A stretch of DNA of 64,000 nucleotides. Source: JAGPUQ01 sp049325095 (GTDB lineage Bacteria > Pseudomonadota > Gammaproteobacteria > Pseudomonadales > Porticoccaceae). The number at the start of each line of letters is the position of its first letter. Position 1 is the stretch's first letter. The notes beneath the pieces were generated by a model. It worked only from the letters and a program-made list of their open reading frames with translations. It did no database searches and had not been told where the DNA came from. The position numbers and the translations under genes were made by a program. Below, piece after piece: positions 1 to 8,835 of this stretch. The stretch is taken from the NCBI GenBank assembly GCA_049325095.1, contig JBMOPO010000032.1:124001-188000 (forward strand), given 5' to 3'.

Positions 1-1262
1 TCGCCGCTGCCCAGCGCCACATCCCCGGCGGGGTGAATTCGCCAGTGCGGGCGTTTCGCGCCGTGGGCGGCACGCCGGTGTTCTTCGCCCGCGCCCGGGG
101 CGCCTGGCTGGAGGACGTGGACGGCAACCGCTATCTCGACTACGTGCAGTCCTGGGGGCCGATGATCCTGGGCCACGGCCACCCGGCGGTGCTGGATGCG
201 ATCCGCGTCCAGCTTGACGCCGGGCTCGGCTTCGGCGCGCCCACCGAGCTGGAGACCCGCATGGCCGACACCCTGTGCGCGCGGGTGCCCGGCCTCGACA
301 TGGTGCGCATGGTCAACTCGGGCACCGAGGCGACCATGAGCGCGATCCGGCTCGCCCGCGCCGCCACCGGCCGCGATCGCATCCTCAAGTTCGAGGGCTG
401 CTACCACGGCCACGGCGATTCGCTGCTGGTCAAGGCGGGCTCCGGGGCCCTCACCCTGGGCGTGCCCAGTTCGCCGGGCGTGCCGGCCGCGCTTGCCGCC
501 CACACCCTGACCCTGGCCTACAACGACGCCGCCCAGGTCGAGGCGCTGTTCGCCCGCGAGGGCGACCGCATCGCCGCGGTCATCGTCGAGCCGGTGGCCG
601 GCAACATGAACTGCGTGCCGCCGCGACCCGGATTTCTGGAGACCCTGCGCCGGGTCTGCGACCGCCACGGGGCGCTGCTGATCTTCGACGAGGTGATGAC
701 CGGCTTCCGGGTCCACCCCCGCGGGGCCGCCGGGCGCTACGGCATCACCCCCGATCTGATCACCCTGGGCAAGGTGATCGGCGGCGGCCTGCCGGTGGGC
801 GCCTTCGGCGGCCGCGCCGAGTTGATGAAGCAGCTCGCCCCGCTCGGCCCGGTCTACCAGGCGGGCACGCTGTCGGGCAATCCGGTGGCCCTGGCCGCGG
901 GCCTGGCCACCCTGGAGGCGCTGGCGGAGCCCGGGCTCTACGAGCGGCTGTTCGCCCGCACCCGGGAGCTCGTCGAGGGCCTGCGCGCGGCGGCGGCCAG
1001 CGCCGGCGTGGCCCTGGCGGTCAACCAGGTGGGTTCGATGTTCGGGCTGTTCTTCACCGAGGCCGCGGAAGTCACCAACTTCCGGGAGGTGATGGCCTGC
1101 GACACCGAACGCTTCAACCGCTTCTTCCACGCCATGCTGGGCCGCGGCGTCTATCTGGCGCCTGCGGCCTACGAGGCCGGGTTCGTATCCGCCGCCCACG
1201 GCCCCGCCGAGATCGAGCAGACCCTGGCCGCGGCGGCGGCGGCGTTTCGCGAGCTCGCCTGA
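1..1262 (+). CDS. hemL: Glutamate-1-semialdehyde 2,1-aminomutase, 5' end cut by window
   Basis: PLP enzyme that converts glutamate-1-semialdehyde to 5-aminolevulinate in the C5 route to haem. The frame is open from base 3 and reads AAAQRHIPGGVNSPVRAFRA, the usual HemL N-terminus, so the GTG at 33 is an internal valine and the real start lies upstream of the window. The PLP lysine is in the motif LGKVIGGGLPVG (AAG at 771-773), and the class III aminotransferase motif IFDEVMTGFR lies before it. The gene ends 2 bases before a NUDIX ORF and about 600 bases before hemB, so the unit is a tetrapyrrole-plus operon. Confidence 0.97.
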   Translation, partial: AAAQRHIPGGVNSPVRAFRAVGGTPVFFARARGAWLEDVDGNRYLDYVQSWGPMILGHGHPAVLDAIRVQLDAGLGFGAPTELETRMADTLCARVPGLDMVRMVNSGTEATMSAIRLARAATGRDRILKFEGCYHGHGDSLLVKAGSGALTLGVPSSPGVPAALAAHTLTLAYNDAAQVEALFAREGDRIAAVIVEPVAGNMNCVPPRPGFLETLRRVCDRHGALLIFDEVMTGFRVHPRGAAGRYGITPDLITLGKVIGGGLPVGAFGGRAELMKQLAPLGPVYQAGTLSGNPVALAAGLATLEALAEPGLYERLFARTRELVEGLRAAAASAGVALAVNQVGSMFGLFFTEAAEVTNFREVMACDTERFNRFFHAMLGRGVYLAPAAYEAGFVSAAHGPAEIEQTLAAAAAAFRELA

Positions 1263-1264
1263 AG

Positions 1265-1879
1265 ATGCGCCCGCGCCAGGTGTTCAGCGCCTATCCGCAG
1301 GCCGATTACCGCCCGCAGCGCCTGCGCGAGCGGCGCCACTGCATCGCCTGCGGCGCGCGCTGCGCCACCGAGGAGATCGCCGGCGGACTGCGCTACCGCT
1401 GTCCCGCCTGCGGCCACACCCAATACCGCAATCCGGCGCCCGCGGTGGCCGTGCTGATCGCCGACGGCGGACGCTTCGTGCTCGGCCGCCGCGAGTCGCG
1501 CTCGCTGGGCCACGGCCGCTGGTGTCTGCCCTGCGGCTATGTCGAATACGAAGAGGACCACCTGAGCGCTGCGGTGCGCGAGGTGCGCGAGGAGACCGCG
1601 CTGGAGGTGCACATCGACAGCATCATCTCGGTGGTCACCAACTACCTGCAGCCGGAGGTTCACTCGCTGGTCACGGTGTTGCGGGCCTCGGTGATCGGCG
1701 GCGAACTGCGCGCCGGCGACGGCCTCGCCGAAGTGCGCTGGTTCCCCTACACCGGCGAGTTTCCCGAAATGGCCTTCGCCGCCGACACCCACATCATCAC
1801 GCGCTTCTTCGAGACCGATCTCAAGGGCGCGCCCGTGGACCCGGCCTACGCGCGCCCCGGAGTGCCGCCCCATGACTGA
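1265..1879 (+). CDS. NUDIX hydrolase with N-terminal zinc ribbon
   Basis: 204-residue protein. Two CxxC pairs near residues 22-52 (CIACG and CPACG) form a zinc ribbon, followed by a Nudix domain. The Nudix box reads GYVEYEED...REVREETAL and fits GX5EX7REUXEE, except that the usual glycine after EE-x is alanine. Such proteins hydrolyse nucleotide diphosphate derivatives; the substrate cannot be read from sequence. ATG at 1265 follows the hemL stop by 2 bases, and the 3' end overlaps the hemB start by 8 bases, so the three genes are probably translationally coupled. Confidence 0.85.
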   Translation: MRPRQVFSAYPQADYRPQRLRERRHCIACGARCATEEIAGGLRYRCPACGHTQYRNPAPAVAVLIADGGRFVLGRRESRSLGHGRWCLPCGYVEYEEDHLSAAVREVREETALEVHIDSIISVVTNYLQPEVHSLVTVLRASVIGGELRAGDGLAEVRWFPYTGEFPEMAFAADTHIITRFFETDLKGAPVDPAYARPGVPPHD

Positions 1880-2891
1880 CTGGAGCGCCCGCGCGCCCTA
1901 TCCCGCCACTCGCATGCGGCGCCTGCGCCAGAGCGCCTTCGCCCGCCGTCTGGTGCGCGAGCACCGGCTGACGGTAGACGATCTCATCTACCCGGTGTTC
2001 GTGCTCGACGGCGAGGGCCGCCGCGAGCCGGTCGCCTCCATGCCCGGCATCGAGCGGCTGTCGATCGATCTGCTGGTGGCCGCTGCCGCCGAATATGTGG
2101 CGCTGGGCATCCCGGCGCTGGCGCTGTTTCCGGTGATCGACCCGGCGCTGAAATCGCTCGATGCCGCCGAGGCCTGCAACCCGGAGGGCCTGGTGCCGCG
2201 CGCGGTGCGCGCGCTCAAGGCCGCCCATCCGGGACTGGGGCTGATCACCGACGTCGCCCTGGACCCCTACACCAGCCACGGCCAGGACGGCATCGTCGAT
2301 GATGAGCGCGGCTATGTGCTCAACGACGTCACGGTCGCCACTCTGGTCCGCCAGGCGCTGACCCAGGCCGCGGCCGGGGCCGACGTGGTGGCGCCCTCGG
2401 ACATGATGGACGGTCGCATCGGCGCGATCCGCGGCGCGCTGGAGGAAGAAGGCCATGCCAACACCCTGATCCTCGCCTATTCGGCCAAGTACGCTTCCGC
2501 CTATTACGGTCCCTTCCGCGATGCCGTGGGCTCGGCGGCGAACCTTGGCGGCGGCGACAAATACAGCTATCAGATGGATCCCGCCAACAGCGACGAGGCC
2601 CTGCACGAATGCGCCCTCGACCTGGCGGAGGGCGCCGATATCCTCATGGTCAAGCCGGGCATGCCCTATCTGGACGTGGTCAGGCGGGTCAAGGACGAAC
2701 TCGCGGCGCCGACCTTCGTCTACCAGGTGAGCGGCGAGTACGCCATGCACCAAGCCGCCGCCGAGCGCGGTTGGCTGGACGGCGAGCGGGTGATGATGGA
2801 ATCCCTGCTCGCCTGCAAGCGCGCCGGGGCCGACGCCATCCTGACCTACTTCGCGGTTGCCGCCGCGCGCCTGCTGCAGCGTGGCGGCTGA
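1872..2891 (+). CDS. hemB: Delta-aminolevulinic acid dehydratase (porphobilinogen synthase)
   Basis: Condenses two 5-aminolevulinates to porphobilinogen, the step after HemL. 339 residues, normal for the family. Schiff-base lysines are K206 (YSAKYASAYYG) and K261 (MVKPGMPYLD). The metal loop, residues 128-141, reads VALDPYTSHGQDGI: aspartates stand where zinc-dependent enzymes have cysteines, which marks the Mg-dependent, zinc-independent class known from Pseudomonas. The start overlaps the NUDIX gene and the end overlaps the rsmC start. Confidence 0.96.
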   Translation: MTDWSARAPYPATRMRRLRQSAFARRLVREHRLTVDDLIYPVFVLDGEGRREPVASMPGIERLSIDLLVAAAAEYVALGIPALALFPVIDPALKSLDAAEACNPEGLVPRAVRALKAAHPGLGLITDVALDPYTSHGQDGIVDDERGYVLNDVTVATLVRQALTQAAAGADVVAPSDMMDGRIGAIRGALEEEGHANTLILAYSAKYASAYYGPFRDAVGSAANLGGGDKYSYQMDPANSDEALHECALDLAEGADILMVKPGMPYLDVVRRVKDELAAPTFVYQVSGEYAMHQAAAERGWLDGERVMMESLLACKRAGADAILTYFAVAAARLLQRGG

Positions 2892-3933
2892 GGTCCTCGG
2901 CGAGGTCGGCGAGGCGCTGTGCGCCGCCGGCGGCCGGGGGCTCTTGGTGGCCGACGAAAACTGCCCGGCGGAACTGCTCGCCGCGCTGCCCGCGGGTGCG
3001 CGGGTGCTCACCAATCGCTGGGATCTGCACCGGGCCGCACTCGCCCGCGGCCACCGCTCGGTGTTCAGCGATTTCGAGTTGCCCGCCGCCGGCGACCTCG
3101 ATCTGGTGGCCGCGCCGGTGGCCAAGGAGCGGGCCGTGGTACACCACCTGATCAACCGCGCCGCGCTGGCGCTGGCGCCGGGCGGGCGGCTGCTACTGTG
3201 GGGCGGCAAGCAGACCGGGATCAAGACCTGCGGCCAGGCGGCCGCGGCGGCGCTGGGTGGAGCGACCGGGCTGCGCAAGCTGGGCCGCGACTACCTGTCC
3301 CTGACCGGGCGCGGTACAGCCCCCCTGCAGCCGCTCGCCGACGACGATTACACCGGGCTGCGACCGCTGGCCGAGCCCGGTTTCGGGCTGTTGTTCACCA
3401 AGCCCGGGTTGTTCGGCTGGGATCGCATCGACGCCGGCAGCGCCCTGCTCGCCGCCCGACTGCCGGCGCTGTTCGCGCGCCTGGGCACCCCCGGGCGGGT
3501 GCTGGATCTGGGCTGCGGCTACGGCCTGCTGGCGGTCGCCGCCCATGCCGCCGGGGCGGGGGACATCACCGCCACCGACAACTGCGCCGCGGCGCTGGCG
3601 GCCTGCGCGCGCAACTTCGCCGCGCGCGCCATCGCGGGGCGGGTGGAGCCTTCCGACTGCGCCGCGGAAATTGCCGCGCGCTTCGACCTGGTGCTGTGCA
3701 ATCCGCCCCACCACCGCGGATTCGCCGCCGACCAGCAGCTTACCGCGCGCTTTTTCCGCGCCGCCGCCGCGCATCTCGAGCCGGGTGGTGTGGCGGTGTT
3801 CGTCGCCCACCGCACGGTGCCCGCCGCCCGCCTGGCCGCGGCGGCCTTCGGGCGCTGCGAGTTGCTGGCCGGTGACGATCGCTTTCGGGTGTATCTGCTG
3901 CAACAGCCCCGCACGGCCGCCGGCGTCGGCTGA
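2881..3933 (+). CDS. rsmC: 16S rRNA (guanine-N2)-methyltransferase, RsmC family
   Basis: Predicted to methylate guanine in 16S rRNA (G1207 in E. coli). About 350 residues from a GTG at 2881 inside the hemB 3' end; the frame stays open upstream to 2857, so the start is not certain. The N-terminal half is the degenerate methyltransferase copy typical of RsmC/RlmG. The C-terminal half has the SAM motif VLDLGCGYG (about residue 205) and the amino-methyltransferase motif NPPHHRG (about residue 277), where NPPFH is usual. RlmG is the main alternative. Confidence 0.85.
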   Translation: MAAEVLGEVGEALCAAGGRGLLVADENCPAELLAALPAGARVLTNRWDLHRAALARGHRSVFSDFELPAAGDLDLVAAPVAKERAVVHHLINRAALALAPGGRLLLWGGKQTGIKTCGQAAAAALGGATGLRKLGRDYLSLTGRGTAPLQPLADDDYTGLRPLAEPGFGLLFTKPGLFGWDRIDAGSALLAARLPALFARLGTPGRVLDLGCGYGLLAVAAHAAGAGDITATDNCAAALAACARNFAARAIAGRVEPSDCAAEIAARFDLVLCNPPHHRGFAADQQLTARFFRAAAAHLEPGGVAVFVAHRTVPAARLAAAAFGRCELLAGDDRFRVYLLQQPRTAAGVG

Positions 3934-3943
3934 CTGCACCGGC

Positions 3944-3973
3944 CCGGGCGCCGCTCCCGCCGGCGGCGCCCGG
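3944..3973. terminator. GC hairpin between convergent genes
   Basis: Perfect 10-base inverted repeat (CCGGGCGCCG / CGGCGCCCGG, 10-base loop) in the 44-base gap between rsmC (+) and the TPR lipoprotein (-). There is no T-run, so it may act only as a weak bidirectional terminator or an mRNA 3'-end stabiliser. Confidence 0.45.
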
Positions 3974-3977
3974 TCGG

Positions 3978-4466
3978 TCAGGGCGCCAGTTGTCGCAGCA
4001 GGCTTTCGAGTTCGGCGCGCACCCGGGTGCCGGGGCGGCTCGCGGAGATGCCCTTGAGGGCGAACTGCCGGGCCTGGGCGGTCCGGCCCCGGGCCTGATG
4101 GGCGCGCGCCAGCACCAGGTAGGGCTCGGGGGCGCGCGGATCCAGGCGTTGGGCGCGCTCGGCGAGCGCGGCGGCGGTCTCGTGGCGGCCGGCGGTCGCC
4201 GCGCTGCGGGCCTCCGCCACCAGGGCGGCGACCGCCGCGGGCGCCACCGGCTGGGGTGCCGGGCGTGGCGCGGGTGGTGGGGAGGGCGGCAGCCTGGGTT
4301 CGGCCGGGGGTGGTGCTGCGACCGGTGGCGCCGGGGCGGTGCCCGGGCGGTCGTCCACCGGGGCGCCGGGGCCCGGGGCCAGGGGCGCGCAGGCGGCGAG
4401 CAGCAGCGCCGCGAGCGGGACGAGCGCCGCCCGCAGGCGGGGCAGGGACGGCAATTCGGCGGCCAT
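3978..4466 (-). CDS. Small TPR lipoprotein
   Basis: 162 residues. Signal peptide ending in the lipobox LLAAC with acylated cysteine at 26, then a proline/alanine-rich linker (residues 28-75), then a helical region with one or two TPR-like motifs (EAYLVLAR-type, residues 78-160). Probably an outer-membrane-anchored scaffold or adaptor. The start codon overlaps the PBP1B stop by one base, so it is co-translated with PBP1B. By position it could be a PBP1B partner (the role LpoB plays in E. coli), but it does not look like LpoB in sequence. Confidence 0.75.
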   Translation of the reverse strand: MAAELPSLPRLRAALVPLAALLLAACAPLAPGPGAPVDDRPGTAPAPPVAAPPPAEPRLPPSPPPAPRPAPQPVAPAAVAALVAEARSAATAGRHETAAALAERAQRLDPRAPEPYLVLARAHQARGRTAQARQFALKGISASRPGTRVRAELESLLRQLAP

Positions 4467-6790
4467 CAGTCGAGCCCCAGCCAGCCGCGCACCCGGTCGA
4501 GGGCACGCGTTCCGACCCCCGCGCAATCCTGCTGTGCCGGCGCATGGCCGGCCGCGAACGGCAGTTGCAGGGCCCCGGTGCAGTGGGGGCCGCTGCCGGT
4601 GCCGGTGACCGGGTCGTACCAGGCGTAGGTGACTTCGTCCGGGGGCCCGCTCAGGGGGCGGTGTTCGAGATCGGCCATCGCCGCCGTCCAGATCCGCAGC
4701 GCGCCCGAGGCCCCGGTGACCGGCATCGGCCGGTTGTCGTCGCGGCCGACCCAGACCACGGTCAGATAACTGCCGCTGAAACCGGCGAACCAACTGTCGC
4801 GCTGATCGTTGGAGGTGCCCGTCTTGCCGGCCACCTCGGGATCGCCGGGCAGGCGGGCGCCGGCGCCGGTGCCCTCGTGCATCACCTGGCGCAGTCCGTA
4901 CTGGAGCAGGAAGATGTCGCGGGGGCGGAACCGCTGCTCGACCTCGAAGGCGTAGCGGGCCAGCAGCTGGCGGTCGGTGTCGCCCACCGAGGCGATGGCC
5001 CGCAGCGGCGTGTGGAAGCCGTCGGCCGCAATGGTGTGGTAGAGGCCCGCCACTTCGAGCGGGGTCATGGACACGGCGCCGAGCAACAGCGCGGGAACCT
5101 GCTGCAACTCGCCCTCGTAGCCCAACCGCCGCAGCACCTCGGCCACCCGCCCGACACCGACCTCGAGGCCGAGCCGGGCGGTGGCCTGGTTGTAGGACTG
5201 GCTGAGCGCCCGGTAGAGTGGGACCGGGCCATGGCTCAGGTGATCGAAATTCTCTGGACTCCAGAGCTTGCCGCCGGCGCGCACTGCGAGCGGGGCGTCA
5301 TCGATCAGGGTGCCCAGGGTATAGCGGGCGGGTTGCTCCAGCGCCGCCAGATAGACCGCGGCCTTGACCGTGGAGCCGATGCTGCGGCGGGCATCGAGCG
5401 CGCGGTTGAAGCCGGCGAACTGGGGCTCCCGGCCGCCGGCCAGCGCCAGCACCTCGCCGGTGCCCACCCGCACCACCACCGCGGCGGCCTGCAGGGTTCC
5501 CGGCGCCAGCTTGCGCTCGGCCTCGATGCGCCCGAGCACGTGGGCGATGCCCTGCTCCACCCGGCGCTGGATCCGCGGATCGAAGTGGGTGAAGACCCGC
5601 AGTCCCTCGGCGGTCAGGTCCCGGGCGGCGTAATCGCGCTGCAGGTCGCGGCGGACCAGGTCGAGGTAGTCCGGATAGCGGTTGACGGCGCCGGCCGCCC
5701 GGGTCACGCCGAGCGGCTGCCGCTGCGCCTCACTGGCCTGGGCGGCGGGGACGATCTGTTCCCGGGCCAAGGTGTCCAGCACCAGGTTGCGCCGCGCCAG
5801 CGCCCGCTCGGGGTGGCGGCGGGGATTGTAGTGGGACGATCCCTTGGCCATGCCCACCAGGAGCGCCACCTGATGCAGGTCGAGCTCGGCGAGGGGTTGG
5901 CGGAAATAGAACTCGCTGGCCATCCCGAAGCCGTGGATGGCGCGATTGCCCTCCTGGCCCAGGTGGATCTCGTTGAGATAGGCCTCCAGGATCTCGGCCT
6001 TGCTGTAGTGGAGTTCGAGCAGGATCGCCATCACCGCCTCCATGACCTTGCGGGCCAGGGTGCGGCTGCGGTCGAGGTAGAAATTCTTCACCAGCTGCTG
6101 GGTGATGGTGCTGCCGCCCTGGGCGATGCCGCCGGCGCGGACGTTGGCCCAGAGCGCGCGCAGGATGGCGCGCGGCGAGACCCCGTGGTGGCGATGGAAA
6201 TCCCGATCCTCGACGGCGATCACCGCGTCGGCCAGGTAGGGCGGCAACTCTTCCAGGCGCAGCAGGATCCGGTCTTCGGCGTGCTCCGGGTAGATCCCGC
6301 CGATGCGGATGGGTTCGAGCCGCAGCAGGGGCAGCGGCTGCCCCCCCGCGGCGCTGAGTCCGGCGATGCCGGTGGCGCTCAGCCGCAGCCGGACGCGTTG
6401 CTCGGGCTGCTCGCCCTCGGGGAAATGGAATGCGCGCGCATACAACTCGACCGCATTGCCGGCCACCGCGAACTGGCCGGGCCGCGCGGCGCGATCGACG
6501 CGCCGATAGCCCAGTTCGTCCAGTTCCTCGAGCAGCGCCGCGCGCGGCAGCGGCCGGCCGGCATAGAGCTCCAGCGGCCGGCTGTAGACATGGGTGGGCA
6601 GCGCCCACTTGGCGCCCGAAAAGCGGTCGCGCACCATATTGTCGAGCAGCAGTACGCCGAGCGCCGCCGCGAGCAGCAGGGGCAGGGCGAGCATCGCCAA
6701 CAGGTAGCGCAGCAGCGACCGCCGGGGGCGGCGGGATCTGCCGCGTGCCGCCGGCCGGCGCGCTGGCGCGCGTTTTCTTGCGGGTGCCAC
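4466..6790 (-). CDS. mrcB: Penicillin-binding protein 1B, bifunctional peptidoglycan synthase
   Basis: Inner-membrane class A PBP, 774 residues. Basic cytoplasmic N-terminus, one TM segment (about 27-50), then a UB2H-like segment starting near KWALPTHVYSRPLE. The GT51 domain has the catalytic glutamate E194 in EDRDFHRHHG and the motif GGSTITQQLVKN. The transpeptidase motifs are all intact: S473-TVK, SYN at 532-534 and KTG at 656-658. The start is GTG at 6790; the next gene upstream is divergent. Polymerises glycan strands and cross-links peptides in the periplasm. Confidence 0.96.
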   Translation of the reverse strand: MAPARKRAPARRPAARGRSRRPRRSLLRYLLAMLALPLLLAAALGVLLLDNMVRDRFSGAKWALPTHVYSRPLELYAGRPLPRAALLEELDELGYRRVDRAARPGQFAVAGNAVELYARAFHFPEGEQPEQRVRLRLSATGIAGLSAAGGQPLPLLRLEPIRIGGIYPEHAEDRILLRLEELPPYLADAVIAVEDRDFHRHHGVSPRAILRALWANVRAGGIAQGGSTITQQLVKNFYLDRSRTLARKVMEAVMAILLELHYSKAEILEAYLNEIHLGQEGNRAIHGFGMASEFYFRQPLAELDLHQVALLVGMAKGSSHYNPRRHPERALARRNLVLDTLAREQIVPAAQASEAQRQPLGVTRAAGAVNRYPDYLDLVRRDLQRDYAARDLTAEGLRVFTHFDPRIQRRVEQGIAHVLGRIEAERKLAPGTLQAAAVVVRVGTGEVLALAGGREPQFAGFNRALDARRSIGSTVKAAVYLAALEQPARYTLGTLIDDAPLAVRAGGKLWSPENFDHLSHGPVPLYRALSQSYNQATARLGLEVGVGRVAEVLRRLGYEGELQQVPALLLGAVSMTPLEVAGLYHTIAADGFHTPLRAIASVGDTDRQLLARYAFEVEQRFRPRDIFLLQYGLRQVMHEGTGAGARLPGDPEVAGKTGTSNDQRDSWFAGFSGSYLTVVWVGRDDNRPMPVTGASGALRIWTAAMADLEHRPLSGPPDEVTYAWYDPVTGTGSGPHCTGALQLPFAAGHAPAQQDCAGVGTRALDRVRGWLGLD

Positions 6791-6865
6791 CGCACCTCCC
6801 GATCGATCGCCTCAGCACCGGCAGCGCGCCCGGGGCCGCCCTTCCGCGGCCCGGCGGCAAGCCGC

Positions 6866-6893
6866 TTGGCCGGTGCGCGAGGGCGTGGATAAT
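6866..6893 (+). promoter_or_regulatory. Candidate sigma-70 promoter for the PfkB kinase gene
   Basis: TTGGCC at 6866-6871, 16-base spacer, GATAAT at 6888-6893, 33 bases before the ATG at 6926, in the divergent gap shared with mrcB. The -10 matches consensus at five of six bases; the -35 at four. Confidence 0.5.
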
Positions 6894-6925
6894 AACGCCT
6901 TTCCGGCAGGGTTGGTGCGGCAGGC

Positions 6926-7930
6926 ATGGCGCGGTTCGATCTCTACGGTCTGGGGGCCGCCCTAGTGGATACCGAACTGCGCGTCACCGACGCCGAGCTC
7001 GGCGCGCACGGCATCGAAAAGGGGGTGATGACCCTGGTCGACGCAGCCCGCCAGCAGCAGTTGCTCGACGCCTTCAGCGACCACCTGCCGCTGGCCCGGC
7101 GCGCCAGCGGCGGCTCGGGCGCCAACACCGTGATCGCGCTGTGCTGCTTCGGCGGCCGCGGCTACTACTCGTGCCGGGTGGCCGACGACGACAACGGGCA
7201 TTTCTACCTGCGCGATCTGGCCGCCGCCGGGGTCGCCCACAATGGTGCCGATGGCCTGCCCCCGGGCATCACCGGCAAGTGCCTGGTGCTGGTGACCCCG
7301 GATGCCGAGCGCACCATGAACACCTACCTGGGGATCAGCGAACAACTGGCGCCGGAAAATCTCGACCTGGAGGCGCTGGCCGACTCCAGTTGGCTCTATA
7401 TCGAGGGCTATCTGGCCGCCTCGCCGAGCGGTCGGGCGGCGGCGATCCACGCCCGCGAGGCAGCCCGCCGGCACGGCACGCGGGTGGCGCTCAGCCTGTC
7501 CGATCCGGGCATCGTCGCCCACTTCCGCAACGAACTCGGCGCCATGGCCGGCGGCAAAGTGGATCTCCTGTTCTGCAACGGCGACGAAGCCCGCGCCTGG
7601 ACCGGCGCCGACAACCTGGAGAGTGCGGCGGTGCGGCTGCGGGCCAGCGCCGAGCGCTTCGCCATCACCCTGGGGGCGCGCGGCGCCTGGATCTACGATG
7701 GCCGCGAGCTGCACCAGATTCCGGCGGCGCCAGTGGTGGCGGTGGACACCAATGGGGCGGGCGACATGTTCGCCGGCGCGTTCCTCTATGCCCTCACCCA
7801 GGGGTTCGACTGCCGTTCCGCCGGCCGCTTCGCCAATCTGGCGGCCGCCGAAGTGGTGAGTCGCTACGGCCCGCGCCTGCCGCCGGCGGATCACGCCCAA
7901 CTGGTGCGACAACTGCGACCGGTCGGGTAG
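6926..7930 (+). CDS. PfkB-family kinase, adenosine-kinase-like
   Basis: 334-residue ribokinase/PfkB-fold sugar or nucleoside kinase. The glycine-rich substrate motif is SGGSGANTVIAL (about residues 61-72) and the PfkB signature 2 is DTNGAGDMFAGAFL (about 273-286), with the catalytic aspartate in GAGD. The N-terminal pattern resembles bacterial adenosine kinase relatives more than fructokinases, but the substrate cannot be assigned. Monocistronic, divergent from mrcB. Confidence 0.85.
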   Translation: MARFDLYGLGAALVDTELRVTDAELGAHGIEKGVMTLVDAARQQQLLDAFSDHLPLARRASGGSGANTVIALCCFGGRGYYSCRVADDDNGHFYLRDLAAAGVAHNGADGLPPGITGKCLVLVTPDAERTMNTYLGISEQLAPENLDLEALADSSWLYIEGYLAASPSGRAAAIHAREAARRHGTRVALSLSDPGIVAHFRNELGAMAGGKVDLLFCNGDEARAWTGADNLESAAVRLRASAERFAITLGARGAWIYDGRELHQIPAAPVVAVDTNGAGDMFAGAFLYALTQGFDCRSAGRFANLAAAEVVSRYGPRLPPADHAQLVRQLRPVG

Positions 7931-8001
7931 CCGCCGAGGGCCGGCGCCCGCTTCCAATCCCGGTTCGCGCGAGACCCCCCTGCGGCCGGACGCCGGCGCG
8001 G

Positions 8002-8469
8002 CTAGCGGGGCGGGTCGCCGGCGATGAACTCCTCCAGCGAGGAGATTCAGAGCACTCGCTCCCCGCGGCCGAGCACCTCGAACAACTGGCCGTCCACCGC
8101 CGGCATGGAGAAGAACACCAGGGAGCCCTGGGGGCCGGCGAATTCCATGTGGGCCTCGCCGCCGGACTGCTGCGCATAATCACCGGGGCCACGTACCCGG
8201 TGGAGCTCACGGCCGTCGAGGGTTTCCACGGTGTGATGTTCGCCTTCGAGTACCAATGAGGTGGTGGCGCCGAGATGCCGGTGGAAGAGGCAGTAGGAAT
8301 TCGGTGCCCACCTGGCGAGGAAGTCGACGGTCTGCGCCTCCGGCGACCAGCCCAGCACGCGGACCCGGTAGTCGATGGGATACTCGAAGCGTGGATCGGC
8401 GCCGTAGTGGATTCATTCACCGCGCTCGGCGAGGGTGGCGCACGGGGGCGCCGGGGTTGGGATCGCCAT
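8002..8469 (-). pseudogene. Cupin-domain gene interrupted by two in-frame TGA codons
   Basis: One frame codes for a cupin across 156 codons but is broken by TGA at 8413-8415 and again at 8047-8049. Between them lies a clear single-domain cupin with the metal motif FHRHLGATTS, then LEGEHH and GEAHMEF. Upstream of the first TGA the frame has MAIPTPAPPCATLAERGE. Just after it come residues that look like normal cupin sequence (IHYGADPRFEYPIDYRV), and after the second TGA comes ISSLEEFIAGDPPR before a TAG. No frameshift is needed. Most likely a decaying gene; a shorter functional ORF from GTG at 8358 to 8047 is possible. Confidence 0.6.
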
Positions 8470-8835
8470 ACAGAAATATCTCCGCAGCGCTGTCGGCCGG
8501 GTTGGGACGCGCGCTCGCACTGGGCCGGCAATCGGCTGGTGGGCGAGCCGCTGCGTGGGGCCGGAACCTGATTGAAGCAGCCTCTCCGCTTGTTGCCACG
8601 CAACTCGGTCGAGCCCGGGTCCGCACCGGATGCAGACCCAGGGGTCACGGGAAAAACCAAAGACTGTCAGCAGGTTGTGGTGGCATCCGGGATGCTGGCC
8701 CGGGAGAGCAAAAATTTTTTTGCAGGCCGCTGAACTTTCTCGACGCGGGCCGGGTCTCATTCCGTGCAAGCCAACCCTCTTGTTGTGTTGAGAGACCGGG
8801 ACCTCCCCCTCTAGGCAACCCGGTCAATCCATTGA
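8470..8835 (+). other. Gene-free stretch, possible small RNA region
   Basis: About 370 bases with no convincing protein on either strand and a lower-GC, more even base composition than the neighbours. It includes an A/T run near 8710-8721 and the inverted pair GGTCTC / GAGACC around 8753-8797. It runs directly into a strong plus-strand terminator with no plus-strand gene before it except the kinase that ended at 7930. I do not recognise 6S, SRP, tmRNA, RNase P or a known riboswitch in it. Confidence 0.35.

Noticed and set aside
33..35. GTG 33 as hemL start
   Set aside because: Upstream in-frame codons encode conserved HemL residues (IPGGVNSPVRAF), so the gene starts outside the window.
4256..6892. 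Open frame of 878 codons on the plus strand across the PBP1B gene
   Set aside because: Antisense to a fully motif-bearing mrcB; composition is a high-GC mirror frame with no recognisable domain.
8413..8415. TGA read as selenocysteine in the cupin
   Set aside because: No SECIS-like stem-loop recognised after either TGA and cupin metal ligands are His/Glu; kept only as a check item.
8416..8430. Identical 15-mer TTCACCGCGCTCGGC also at 19807-19821, one in the broken cupin and one after sodC
   Set aside because: By a rough count a 15-base match is expected by chance at least once in 64 kb on two strands, and the flanks do not align. Not taken as a repeat.
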